A stretch of DNA of 64,000 nt from Anas platyrhynchos (lineage: Eukaryota > Chordata > Aves > Anseriformes > Anatidae). The stretch is taken from assembly GCF_047663525.1 (NCBI RefSeq), contig NC_092613.1:5729501-5793500 (forward strand), written 5' to 3'. Under the pieces are notes generated by a model that saw only the letters and a list, made by a program, of their open reading frames with translations, was not told where the DNA came from and searched no databases. Numbering within the stretch: position 1 is the stretch's first letter; each line of letters begins with the position of its first letter. Both the position numbers and the translations under genes were made by a program. Of the stretch, positions 46,800 to 57,990 are shown piece after piece.

Positions 46800-48048
46800 T
46801 GTCTAGGGTTTTCCCTTTGCCACCTGCCCCCCCGCCGAGCTGTGCCTCTGCCCCAAATTGGGCTTGGGGGGGGATCCCCCAGCCCAGGGGCTGCCCCTGA
46901 AAGCCTCCAGCCCTGCGTTTCCTGAGCAGGATGAAAGGGAAAGGGGCAGGTAGGGCACCGTCAGCACCAGCCTTGCAGGGAGGTGGAGGCGAGTGAGCCC
47001 GGGGTGATGCCACGGTGCTTGCCCCACGCTTTGCACTGCCAAGGGATGCGGAGCAGCACCCTAGGGTGGCTCAGGGCTGGATGAACGTGGCCAAGATGCT
47101 GTGGGAGAGCGCCACAGCCTTCCTGCAGGCACGATGCCCGTGCACCGAGCAGTTTTGCAGCAGCTGGAGGGGAGGCAGCGACTTCACAGCCTTGGAGGGC
47201 ACCTTGGAAGCCTCCCCTCTTGCAGGTCGGTGCTGCAGCAGCTCGGGCTGCGCTGCAGCGAGCAGGGAGGGTGCGTGGGGTGAGCCCGGGTATCGCCCTC
47301 CCTCATCAGCTTCTGGCTTCTTTAAAGGAGATAAAAATCAGGAAGCCAAGGAAAACGTGCTGCGGTGTGCAGCCGGCCTGGGTGTTGCGTGCTGCTCCTC
47401 TTCGCGTGGCTTCTGCTGCTGCCACCGCTGCGTCACCGGGGCCGGTGCCAGCTCTGGGCGAAGCCAAGGTGGCAGGGGGCTGAGCTGGGCACAGCAGGAG
47501 GGGTTTTTCTTCCCCGGGCTGTGCCAGATTTGGTGCTGCTTTCAGGGATAAGGCTGAGGTACACACCTTGTAGGGCTCTTACTGGAGGTTTTCCCCTCTG
47601 CTCCGGGCTCTGCTGGGCTGCTCTGGCCCTGCACAGGGGTAACTGGGTGCTGTCCCCTGCCTCTGCCTGGTGACAGCCGAGCTCAGGAAGCTCTCAAGCA
47701 CCACCAGGAGTGCTTTTTTTTTCTTTTTCTTCTTCCTTAGAGCACTTTTAGGCTCTGGGAACAGTCTGGGGGTGCTCAGCCCTGCGCCCCCACCCTTCCC
47801 GCTGCAGGAGGGAGCCGCTCAAACCCCAGCCTTTACCCAGCGGTGCAGGCACTGCTCAGCAGCCCCGCGCTCCTGCAGTGCAGGCTCAGATCTGCAGCTC
47901 TGCGAGGAGCCTGAGGCTGGTGGCTTTGCTCTGCCACCTGCTGGGGACAAGGCACGGCCGGGAGGGGACAGGGCAGGAGGATGGAGCCAGGAGAGGTGCA
48001 ACTGGGGGGGAGCAGAACCACCCTGGGACTGAAGGACCTGGCTTCGGC
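46800..48048. other. Intergenic gap between convergent CCND3 and BYSL
   Basis: The gap between the two poly(A) signals is about 1.25 kb. Nothing beyond GC-rich unique sequence and a T run near 47707-47716 is apparent. Confidence 0.6.
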
Positions 48049-48054
48049 TTTATT
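48049..48054 (-). terminator. BYSL: BYSL polyadenylation signal
   Basis: TTTATT as printed reads AATAAA on the minus strand, 222 bases past the BYSL stop. No other minus-strand AATAAA was noticed between the stop and this site. Confidence 0.75.
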
Positions 48055-48275
48055 TTCTGCTACAAGGAGAGGAGAAACCCAACTGCCCTCCCGGCTGCTG
48101 GTGGCACGGGGCTGCCCTGCCCCGCGGTGAGCAGCGTGGGGAGCACCCAGGCTGCGTTTGGAGCAGCAGGATCCCGGGGAAGGAGGGTCCTGCGCTCCTC
48201 CTGGGGGGCTTCCATCTCAGAGGGCTCCCAGCAGGTCGGGCTGCGGCCGTTCCCTGCTTTTTTTTTTCCCCCAGC

Positions 48276-51200
48276 TCACTCCATGGCTGCGGGCGGCTGC
48301 CCCTCCACGTCCCGCGTCTTGGAGTTCACCAGCTCCCTGCGGATCTCGGGCGAGATCTGCGGGTGGCTGTGGAACTTGAGCAGCTCCAGCAACGCCTCCT
48401 TCTGCTCCGAGGCCAGGTCCTCCTTGTAGCGCTGGGCGAAGGCCAGGAAGCACTGGTGCCACAGCACGGGCAGGACCCGCTGGTCGGTGCGGAAGGCCAA
48501 GAAGTGGAAGACGAGGGCGTCCACCACGCGGAAGGGCAGTGCGTATTTCTTGTCGATGAGCAGCCGGAGGAAGATGCTGTTGGCGCCGCTGTACTGCATC
48601 TCGGCGAGCTTCAGCATGGCCGCGCTGCGGGGGCAGAAGCACAGGGGTGAGGATGGGCACAGCACGAGCCAGATGCTAAAGGGACAGACCTGGCGCTGCA
48701 GCCCTTGAATCTCAACCCCGGATAAAGCTGAGGAAAGCCCCCCAAGGCTGAGGTGCTGAGGGATGGAGCCGTGGCACCGCGGTGCTGTCCCCAAAGGGGA
48801 AGCGTTCCCCACCCCAGCAGCCCGGCCCCGCTGCGTTACCTGGAGTGCAGGACGGGGATGGAGCACTTGGTGAGGATGCTGCCGATGATGATGGCCTCGC
48901 GCAGCGTGCAGGTCCCCGACTCGCACAGGGGGATGAGGATGCCTGCGGAGGGGGAAGAGTGAGGCACTGCCGGCCCTAACCACAGCAAGGGGAGCTGCTG
49001 GACACGAGGTTCAGCCCCTTGTCTCACAGCACACCTGACCCTACAGAATAACAACTCCTCCACCAGCTGTTACAGGGGCTGTGGCATCTCTCTGCCATGC
49101 ACCCAGCTCCAAACACCCGCAGGTTACTGGACAAGGCAGAGATCAGGCCTGAGATGGGCTCACAGCCTCACAGATCCCATGTATCTGGCAGGATCTGTGT
49201 AACCCTACAGTGCCCCGGGGGGGTTTGGAAGCTACCTTGCCCACCAAGGGGGCTCCCTGCATCTCCCTGATGTCTTCTCCACCCTCTGCCTTCCCACTGA
49301 GCCCCTACAGGAGCAATCTGTAAAGGCAGTGGTGTGCAACACGGGGCCCTGCTGAGCTTCCCAGCTGCTGCAGACACCAAAAGGCTCCCTCATACGAAGT
49401 GCAACCCTGCAGGGAGTCCCTACCTTTGAACCAGGCTCCCGGCTTGAACAGAGCCTTCTTCAAAGCCATGTAGAGGTGAAAGTTGAGGCGCTTGTACTCG
49501 GCGATGTCATCCCTGACCCGTGGCAACAGCACCAGGTTGTAGAACCTCTGGGCCATCCTCTCTTTTAGGTTGGATGAAAATATCCTGGGAAACGCAAAGC
49601 ACAAAGCGAGGGGTGAGCTGAGGCTCGGGAACCAGGTCCTGGGAGCAGGTGACTGCAGGAAGTCTTATAGGACATCTGAGATGGGACACTGGGATCCCCT
49701 GTGACTCCCTGCCCTCCACAGGAGGAGGGAGGCAAGAGCAGGACACAGGTTGGTATTTTGTATGTCTTGTTCCACTTACAAAGCAAAAAACCAAGGTCAG
49801 CAGCTCCCGGAGACGATCTTACCTGGTGGCTTGGTACATGGCAGCTGCTGTCCACGTCTCTGGATCTGTAATGTAGAGGATCTGCTCCCAGTTGGACAAG
49901 GCAGGAATGATTTTAAATGCCTTGGGGAGTTTCCCACTCCTGTACTTGGACAGCACCTTTAAAAAAAATAAATGGATGCAGCCTTGGCAGCGACATACAG
50001 GCACTGACAGCATGGCATGGGACTTGGTAGGATTTGTCTTATGAGCATAAGAAAGCCACCCCTTCCCTCCACGTCTCCACTAGGAACGGACTGTCCTGGG
50101 TCCCTGCTCAATGCTGCCTGCTGGTGTGGCAGCCACGGGGCAGAGCTTTTTGGCCTTTACCTCTCTGACGCCCTTGTAGACCTCCAGGACGCGGGGGTCG
50201 AGCTGGGGCATGGGGCAGCCCGATATCTCCGAGAGCGCCGTCTCCACCTCCGTCTGCTTCTCCGTGATCTTCTCCATGATGATGTCGGCCAGCGTGCGCC
50301 TGGGGCGAGAGCAGGGGGGGAATGGGCAGGGGGCACGGTGCTGGGGAACAGCGGGCACTGCCTGGAGCCCCGTGAGCCCTCCATCCCCATCTTTGCCATC
50401 CCCATTCCCTTGGCCCCTCCATCCCCAGCTCCTTGATACCCGTCCCCTTGGTCCCTCCATCCCCATTCCCTTGGTCCCTCCATCCCCGTCCCCTTTGGCT
50501 CCCCAGTCCTTGTCCCCTTGTCCCCTCCATCCCCAGCTCCTCCATCCACATCCCTGCCATCCCCATCCCCTTGGCTCCTCCATTCCCTTTCCGTTGGCTC
50601 CTCCATCCCCATCCCCTTTGGCTCCTCAGTCCCTGTCCCCTTGACCCCTCCATCCCCGGCTCCTCCATCCCCATTCCCTTGGCCCCTCCATCCCCAGCTC
50701 CTTGATCCCTGTCCCCTTGGCTCCTCCATCCCCATCCCCTCCATCCCCGTCCCACCTCAGTGGGGGGTTCTTGTTCATGAACATCTCGATGGCCTTCTCA
50801 TCCTCGGGGTCCACCACCACCTCCCCACTCCGCGCCGCCGCCTGCTGCAGCGAGGGCCACTCTTCATCCTCCTCCTCCTCCTCTTCCTCCTCGGACCCAG
50901 AGCCGCTCAGCGCCGGACCTGCGGGGACCAAACCCTTTGCTGTGAGCCCAGATCCCCGAGCTCGGATCCCGGGGGGGTACAGAAAGGGGGGAACGGAGGT
51001 GGGGGGGGGTCTCACCCAGCGCCCTGCTCCTGTGCCGGGGGGCTGCGGGCGCCCCGGGGCCGTGCTCTGCCTCCAGCTCCTCCTGCTGCCGCCGTGCCTG
51101 CTGCAGGATGCGCCGGGAGAGCCGGGCATCCACGTATCCTCGGCAGCCTTCATCCTCCTCCTCCTCCTCGGCCCGGCCGCGCCGTGCCCGTACCCGGGGG

Positions 51201-51286
51201 GCCGCGTCCTGCAGGAGCTGCTCGGGCAGCGGCACCGCGCGATCGGCTCCGGCCGCCGAACCCCGGGACCGCCGCACTTTGGGCAT
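48276..51286 (-). CDS. BYSL: BYSL, bystin, 40S ribosome biogenesis factor (seven exons)
   Basis: Bystin (yeast Enp1) is a nucleolar and cytoplasmic pre-40S assembly factor needed for 18S rRNA maturation; in mammals it was also described with trophinin and tastin in cell adhesion. Coding exons in transcript order are 51286-51016, 50918-50756, 50299-50161, 49956-49823, 49584-49424, 48942-48840 and 48624-48276. They total 1320 nt, or 439 residues, against 437 in human from memory. The variable basic N-terminus has [10 protein letters not shown] followed by [10 protein letters not shown]. Exon 2 holds an eight-Glu run and [20 protein letters not shown]. The bystin domain then fills exons 3-7, including [38 protein letters not shown] and [17 protein letters not shown]. 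All junctions are GT/AG with matching phase. Intron 2 carries a minisatellite that runs up to the exon 2 donor. Confidence 0.97.
50381..50755. repeat. Pyrimidine-rich minisatellite in BYSL intron 2
   Basis: About 15 imperfect copies of CCCTCCATCCCCATTCCCTT, with GG linkers, run head to tail with a unit near 23 bp. Higher-order alternation with CCCCAGCTCCTTGATCC units is visible. In the BYSL pre-mRNA the sequence reads G-rich, with GGGGATGG repeats. Repetitive Gly/Trp/Arg-rich open frames on the minus strand (50080-50755) are artefacts of this array. Confidence 0.92.
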
Positions 51287-51487
51287 GGTGGGGGAAGCTC
51301 CGGGGGGCTTCGGTGTTGCCGCTGAGATCGGTCCCGGACCCCTCAGCCCCGCGTGCTCCACGCGAGACGGCCCCACGCGAGGTCCCCCCCCCGCCCTCTC
51401 CAAGCGGCTCCGCGCCCGGCCCCTTCCGCCGCGCCCGGCCCCTTCCGCCGCCGCCGCTTCCTCCTGCGCCGTGGAGGACCGGGAGGG
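51287..51487. promoter_or_regulatory. Bidirectional BYSL/MED20 promoter
   Basis: Only 201 bp separate the BYSL ATG (minus) from the MED20 ATG (plus). The interval is CpG-rich and TATA-less. A 19-bp unit GCGCCCGGCCCCTTCCGCC is exactly duplicated in tandem at 51412-51430 and 51431-51449, each copy carrying an ETS-type CTTCCG; CCGCTTCCTC follows. ETS sites are typical of ribosome-biogenesis and basal-transcription promoters. The two genes are therefore likely co-expressed. Confidence 0.75.
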
Positions 51488-54400
51488 ATGGGGGTCACCT
51501 GGTAAGGGGAGGGGGTCCTGGGGGGTCCCCAGCCTCCCCCCTGCTCCTTCCCGACCCCGTGGGGCCGTCACGCGGGGGAGGTGTCGGGGGGGGGGTCGTG
51601 GAGAGGGGTGCGGGGGGGCTTCTGAGCTGGGGGTGCGCTGCGCATCCAGCACAGCCTGGGGGAGCCCCCCCGTGTGTGTGTTCCCCGGGAGCCCACGCGT
51701 GTCACCCCCTTGAACCCACCCCTGTCCCCCCCTTGAGGCCATGCATGACCCCCTTGAGCCCACCCATGTTCCCCCTTGAGCCCACCCGCGTCCCCCCCGC
51801 CCCCATGCTCGGCCCCTCTTGCACCCACGCGTGTCCCCTCCGTGAGTCCACGGGCGTCCCCTCCTTGCTCCCACCCGTGTCCGCCCCCTATTAGCCCACC
51901 CTTGTCCCCACCACCCAGACGCTGCGGGGGTCTCTAAGCCTTTTTTTATCCCCCCCCCACGCACCCAGCGTGACGCAGGTGCCCGTGGCCGAGGGCAAGA
52001 GCGTGCAGCAGACGGTGGAGATGCTGACGCGGAAGCTGGAGCTGCTGGGGGCCGAGAAGCAGGGCACCTTCTGCGTCGACTGCGAGACCTACCACACCGC
52101 CGCCTCCACCATGAGCAACCAAGGTGCACGGGGGGGGCACCGGGAGGGGCTGGGAGCCCCCAGCTGGGTCACCCCAAAAGGGCAGGGGGCTTTTCTGGGC
52201 ATCCAGCGGCACCCCGGAGGCTTCGCTTCTCCCCGCAGCGCTCCGTGGTCTTCCCTTGAAGCTCGCACGCGGTGTGCTGCTGAAATCCTGGCTGCATCTG
52301 GAGCTCTGCTGCAGGTTTTGGATGCAGCGGCAGCTTTTTCTGCCAGCCACGATTGTTTTACTCGTTACGCTGAGTTCTCGTGGGGAAGGAGCAGCTGGCT
52401 CGCTCGCTGCCTGCAAGAGATTTTCTCTACCATGGAAAATGCGTGCTGCGGTTCCGTGCGCCCTCGCAGACAGTCTCCCCGGGGAGCTGGGACATCCCTG
52501 CAGGTCGTGCGGGTGCCGTGTGCCAGTTTGAAGGTGCTGCTCTGCCCTCTCACCTCTGCTCTGTCCCTTTCACGTCACCTCCATTCCCAGGGGTGGCTGC
52601 GCTGCGTGGTGAGCCCTGTCCTCAGGCTCCCCGCTCGAACGTTTGCACCCCAGCCAGGTCTCGTTGCTGTCAGTGCGGTTTTTCCTCGAAGCTCCTTAAG
52701 GTGCTGCTTCCAGCTGCGTAGTTCTGCTGGCTGCCTTTTGTGCTGCGGAGGATGAGGATGCTGGCAGCATCTGCCCATGGCTGTGCCCTTCTTCTTCGAG
52801 CTGCAGGATGTGGGGCAGAGCTCCCAGGGCAGTGGGGAGCAGCTGTAGGGGAACAGGAGGCGTGATGTGACCCGCTTGTGTCCAGGGCTGTGCTGAGAAG
52901 ACCCCATGTTCCCTCTTGACATGGCAGGCCCTGAAATGGCAGCTCCAAGGAAAGCTTGGCCTGCTCGCCTCGGGACCGTTGTGCCCCCTCTGTCCCTGCT
53001 GCACGCTTGGGTTTTCACCCGAGTTTTAAAAACGCTTCGGGAGCGTCTCTCCGGTGGCTGTGCGGCTGCAGAGGTCAGCACTGAGCCCCAGCAGCCTCTC
53101 GCAGCGTGCCTGCACCCAGATCCATTTGCAGCCACGAGAGCGGCTTTTTGCTGCTTTCCCTGCAGCCTGAGCTTGCACAGCCACGTCTGGAAAGGTTTCT
53201 TTAACCCGGGTAGATAAACGAGAATCAGTTCCCACTTTTACAGCACAGTACGAGCCAGGCATGTCCTTTTTTTCCCCACATTCCAGAGTGAGCCAGGGCC
53301 CAGCCCTCGGTTACTGTGGGGCTGAGTTCTGGGTGCCCAGCCCTCTGCTCGGGATCAGGGGGTGCTCTTTGCTGAACCCCCATCCTCTGGGGATCCAGGT
53401 CACCCGCTGGTCTTTGAGTTGTGCTGTGCTCCCCTTGGCCAAGGGGTGGCTGCAGAAGGTTGTTTTTTTCCCACTTGAATCTTAAAAAGTCAACACAATC
53501 TTTTCATTGAGCCGCTGGATGATGTAAAGTGTGTGTGAAGACACATTTGGAATTAAGGCAGCAAGGAGGACAAAGGGAAACCAGATGTTTCTTGCTTTAA
53601 ACCCCAGACAAGCACGGGGCTGCTGGTTTCACAGCCCAAACACCGTCGCTCTTATTTCAGGGCAGACAGGCAAGCTGATGTACGTGATGCACAACTCCGA
53701 ATACCCCCTCAGCTGCTTCGCCCTCTTTGAAAACGGCCCCTGCCTCATCGCGGATACCTACTTCGACACCCTGATGGTGAAGCTGAAAGGTTTTTTCCAA
53801 AATGCCAAGGCGAACAAGATAGAGAGCCGGGGCACCCGCTACCAGTACTGTGACTTCTTGGTGAAGGTGGGCACGGTTACGATGGGTCCCAGCGCCCGTG
53901 GGATATCCGTGGAGGTAAGAAATCCTCTCTGAAGGGTACAAAATACAGCTCCTGGGTAGGGAAATCTCATGCTGGAGGCTTGGCTAGAAATTCTGAGTCC
54001 CCCTTGCTTGTGTGCATCAGTTGTGCTCCTAGTTTGTAGTCAATGTGTTCATGTGTGTGGCAGGCAGAGCATTTATCTCCTCTTCACAACAAGGTTTAAT
54101 TCAGGCAGGTACTTTAGGGCTCAGCTGTGCCTACGGAAAAGCCTGTCATTGAGGTGTCGATAAACACAACCCTGAAGGGATGCCATCAAACTAAAACGCT
54201 GCTTAAAGAACTGACGCGCAATGCGGGCAGAGCACTTCAGGTTGATAAACACACCGGGGCGGGGAAAGCAGCCTCTTCAGCTGCTCATTTCATGCTGATT
54301 TGGGTTTGGCTTCCTTTCCCGATCCCAAACAGCCAGTGGCTGGGCCGAGCAGCCCTGGGGGCGAGCAGGGCTCTCGGTTCTGCTCCCTACTCAGCATCGA

Positions 54401-55855
54401 GCTCGGCATTGAAACAGTCCTGCCCCGTGGGGTGCTGACCTGGATTGCTGCACCGCGGGGTGCTACGAGGGCTCAGAGGCTGTCATCAAACGGCTTCCGC
54501 TCCCTCCGTGCAGCGCTGGGGCTGCTGATGAGGCTCGAGAGCATCCGAGCAGCGTGCCAGCTGCCGGCGGGTGGGAGCTGGGCTGCAGCGAGCCTGGAAA
54601 TCGAAAGGGAGCTGCTGCAGGTCGCGGGAGGATCTAGGAAGGCATTCGAGGAGGTGTTTGGCTGAGTGGAGGTGTGAGTCAAAGGCTCACAGGCTGTGGA
54701 CAAGCCTCAGCTGGGCTTTAAAACATCTCAGGCAGGGGAAGGGCAAAGCAGAGGAGGTCAGAGCCCAGACATCTGCGTACGTTGGTGCCTGGCAGTCTTT
54801 GAGATGGCTGAGAATGAGATGTGTAAAGGTCTTTAAAGAATCCGAGCTGCTGTTTTTCTAAACACACAAGTGCTGTTATCTGCCATATAATTAATAATCA
54901 CGGTGCATCTACCCAGGCAGGTGTTCCTAGCCAGCAGGGATGGGATTGAGAAATGGCTCGGTTCTTCTCCGCTGGAATAAACACAGATGTTGCAGTGGCA
55001 CCAGCACTGCTGTTGACCTGGGGTTAACCAGAAGCTTGTTCTACCCGAAACTTGAGTTCAGGACCAGATTTGCCAGCTGGCCTGGTTGCTTCTGTTTTGG
55101 TTTAGCAGTTTCTTCTCAGGGTTTGCATTAGGACATACCCCTGATCTGGGACTGCAAGCCCTTAAATCCCAGTGCTTTGGCAGTGCACACCTGAGAGATG
55201 TCACAGCCAAACGGGCTGTCAGCTTAGCAGCTTGTGGGAAGGAAGTTTGCTTTTGGATGGGGTGAAGTTAATGCAACATGTGAACCAACGTCCCAAGATT
55301 TCCACCACTGGGGATTTAGTAAGAGCCATGAACTTGCAGGGTGTATTTTTCCTTTCCTTTTCTTCCCTTTTGAAGGGATTGTTTGCGTGTTCCTGGCGTA
55401 TCCTGTTCGTTTATGTTTGTCCATCCTGCTTGGATTTGCAAAATGTTCTCTTCTCAGAGGAAAAGAAATTGGTGTGTATCCCTCTGCAACCACAGCACTG
55501 AGAAGCTGGTCTCTGACTTCAAACCCTTGACTAAATATGTCTCAAAACTCACTGTAGGGAGGCAGAGAGGAATTTGTGCTGTCTCCTGCATGGTTTTTGC
55601 CCCTGCTGTGCGCTTCAGGGCTGCGGTTTGTGTTGGCAGGTGGAGTACTGCCCCTGCGTGATAGCCAACGACTGCTGGAACCTGCTGATGGAGTTCATGC
55701 AGAGCTTCATGGGGAACCACACTCCTGGCGTCCCGTCTGTCTTTGGCACCAAGCACGACAGCATCTACAGCCCGGCGGACACCGTGGTGCAGTACATGGA
55801 GCTGTTCAACAAGATCCGCAAGCAGCAGCAGGTGCCTGTAGCAGGAATCAGATGA
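51488..55855 (+). CDS. MED20: MED20, Mediator complex subunit 20 (four exons)
   Basis: MED20 is a Mediator head-module subunit that forms a subcomplex with MED18 and MED8 and helps link activators to RNA polymerase II. Coding exons are 51488-51501, 51969-52123, 53661-53914 and 55640-55855. They total 639 nt, or 212 residues, the human length from memory. The first coding exon is only 14 nt (MGVT plus two bases). Its call rests on the conserved start MGVTCV, the phase and the donor TG|GTAAGG. Exon 2 gives [20 protein letters not shown] and [12 protein letters not shown]. Exon 3 gives [20 protein letters not shown] and [20 protein letters not shown]. Exon 4 ends [20 protein letters not shown] plus IR. 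No domain is missing. The nearest human differences are in exon 4 (for example [11 protein letters not shown]). Confidence 0.96.
51685..51925. repeat. C-rich minisatellite in MED20 intron 1
   Basis: About eight imperfect copies of TTGAGCCCACCCGTGTCCCC type units repeat every 25-30 bp, ending shortly before the polypyrimidine tract of MED20 exon 2. The same array is read as tandem Gly/Thr/Arg-rich frames on the minus strand, which are not genes. Confidence 0.8.
52124..53660 (+). other. MED20: MED20 intron 2, nothing further seen
   Basis: The sequence is unique and GC-rich, ending in CTTATTTCAG at exon 3. No small RNA or repeat was recognised. Confidence 0.6.
53915..55639 (+). other. MED20: MED20 intron 3, nothing further seen
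   Basis: The sequence is mixed in composition, with an AT-rich patch near 54880-54900 (GCCATATAATTAATAATC). No exon or RNA gene is supported. Confidence 0.6.
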
Positions 55856-56320
55856 AAGGACATGAAAGGACTCCCTGGGGCTCCGTGCAGAGCGACCGCA
55901 TCCTCTTTCCTGCCTGCCATGTGGATCAGGAGGCCCTCCAAAAAGCGGCACTGGAGCCAACCCAAGGTTTTTTGTTTGTTTTTTTTTTTTTCCTTCTAAA
56001 TCTCTTTGCCCCGTTTCATGGCAAAGGTTTTGAATGCTGTGCGTATTTCTTGTTGGCCTTTCTATTTTTGGGGGGGAGTGTTTGTGCTCAGGCCTGTGGC
56101 TGCGATGGTTCTCAGCACCGTGTTTCATGCAGGGGATTACAGATTGTCCGCAGAGGGAGGGAAAGGAGAAATTCCAGCCAAATGCATGCAAGGGCAGAAT
56201 TTCCTTGAATGCAAGCGGCTACATGAGAGAGAGGATGTTTTCTTTATTACTATTTTCTTAAGATATCCACATGAAAGTGTCATGCTTTTTTCACCAAAAT
56301 AAAAAGCTGTATTTTTGCGA
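55856..56320 (+). other. MED20: MED20 3' UTR with polyadenylation signal
   Basis: The UTR follows the TGA at 55853-55855. An AATAAA lies at 56298-56303 (CCAAAATAAAAAGC), with the T- and G-rich GTATTTTTGCG downstream. A T tract lies at 55972-55992. Confidence 0.75.
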
Positions 56321-56709
56321 GGAGATGGAGTCTGTCTGCCCAGCAAGCGCTGTGCTGCTTTGTATTGTTTATTTACAGCTTTTGAAATTTTCCGTTGCGT
56401 GGAGACTATTCTTTAGCAGAGTTTTATCTTTGATTTGGTTCGAGAGCTTTATACCCCTGAAGCAAACTAATTTCCCTGTGGCAAAATCTACAGGAATTCT
56501 TGCCTTCCTATTACGGGTATGTTCTTAGCTCGCCTTCATCTTTTATATCTGATGGGAGTATTAAAATCTTCCACCTCTCCGATGCTACCAATGAAGCCCG
56601 GTGCTAAATAAATAAATAAGTCTGGCAGGAAGCCTCTCACGCACTGAAGAAGAATACCAACTGCTTTATCTCATTGTTTGAAAGCTCTGTAATGAATGTC
56701 CCGTCCCTG

Positions 56710-56800
56710 CACACCATTTCTCACTTGAGAAATCCTGGTGACTTCAGCAGATTTACTGGAGTAAGGAAGGATTTGGGGAATAAGAGCCAAAAATTTATTG
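56710..56800. repeat. Degraded ancient amniote interspersed repeat, second copy
   Basis: TCTCACTTGAGAAATCCTGG, TGACTTCAGCAGATTTACTG and GAGTAAGGAAGGATTTGG follow in order. This matches a remembered reptile/bird repeat pattern of CCCATTGACTTCAATGGGA and GAGTAAGGACTGCAGGATTT. The copy is strongly diverged. Confidence 0.45.
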
Positions 56801-57299
56801 TGAGGCTTAACTACGCGATATCACTTGAATATTTTTCAGTGGTGATTTATTTTTACAGCAGGAAAACCAGAGAAATTAGATCCCTTTTGAGCTATCTGTC
56901 CCCCTGGTTTTACATATTCAGCATCTGTCTGGCTTGTAGTGGTAATTTTTCCTTCTCTCCCCCCTGCTCAGTCCCAGAATCAGCAGAAACACCCTCATTC
57001 AGCAACCAACCTTTGTGCTGAACTTCGTGGTTCCTGGGTAAGGCTGTGCTTAGCGGGGTTCCAACTCTGCAGCCCACGTCCTGGGTAGGAAGAGAAGGTG
57101 TAGGGAAGGTACAAGGGGGTGTTAGAAGGGGGACAGGAGGTTCCTGGTGAAGAAGCAGCGGGCATCTTTCGCTCAAAAAAATATTTGTTGGTTTCTTGCC
57201 AATACGTGGGCCTGAAGAGCAAGTAAAACGGAAACAGATTTGTCCTAAATAGATTTTTCCCTTCTGAAGCAGTAGGCAATAAAGAAGCTGTTTTGTTAC

Positions 57300-57480
57300 T
57301 TGATTTGCTGGCTGGTGGAGAACTAATTATTTAGAAATGGCTTCTTTTTGATTATCGCTTATACCTGTAAACCTAATTAACTCTTAGAGTGCTGTAGGCG
57401 TTTAATAAATTTAATCAGCCCTGGGTTCAGAAAGATCTGGCTGATAAGCCGGAATAAATGGCACAAAGCACCATCAGCAC
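57300..57480. other. AT-rich block, possible conserved non-coding element
   Basis: The sequence contains TTTTTGATTATCGCTTATAC, ACCTAATTAACTC and TTTAATAAATTTAATC, then GGCTGATAAGCCGG. It has no open frame. Homeodomain-type TAATTA and GATA-like GATAAG cores are present. Regulatory status is a guess from composition. Confidence 0.2.
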
Positions 57481-57879
57481 CTGAGAAATTCCAAGGTGCT
57501 GAATGTTCTGAGTGTTTGCTCAGGTTCCTGACTTGTGCGCCAACTTCAGCGGGACTGTTAATTTATTAATTTTCAAGGGATGGTTACAGAACCTGCCCTG
57601 CCCTACATCGTTCCATGTAGCTAAGTGTGGCTGGGAAAACAAAATGGTATTATTTATTTTATTTATTTTTTTTTTACTGATAGTTATTTCAGTCCTCTGT
57701 CCCTTTTTAAATCTTAAGGTTAAAAAAAAAAATTCCTTTTAATGACTGGATTAGTCACGCTGAACGTTGCTAATGCTTTCCTAATTCCCAAAAGATGGTC
57801 TTAAAAATATAAAACGTGTGCTGGAATCTCTGGGGACTTCTGCTCTTATTAATACATTGTACTGTTCCTAGGGTAATAA

Positions 57880-57990
57880 AACCGGACCCCTTGAGCTACA
57901 TTCTGCCTTCAATTACACCATTACAGCCATTGACGTCAGCAGGTTTCCACGCGTGTGAGGACGGCGAGGATTTAGCCCGTTATGGCTTAG
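57880..57990. repeat. Degraded ancient amniote interspersed repeat, third copy
   Basis: ACATTCTGCCTTCAATTACA, CCATTGACGTCAGCAGG and GGATTTAGCCCG occur in the order expected for the old repeat with ATTCTGCCCTCAGTTACAC, CCATTGACTTCAATGG and GGATTTGGCCC, quoted from memory. The copy is diverged, and the family name is uncertain. Confidence 0.5.

Noticed and set aside
50518..51894. 458-codon plus-strand frame
   Set aside because: It reads the BYSL intron 2 minisatellite and the antisense of BYSL exons 1-2. Its Pro/Ser periodicity comes from the repeat.
50864..52129. 421-codon minus-strand frame
   Set aside because: It contains BYSL exon 1 but extends upstream through the shared promoter and MED20 exon 2 and reads out of frame into intron 1. 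The conserved BYSL ATG is at 51286.
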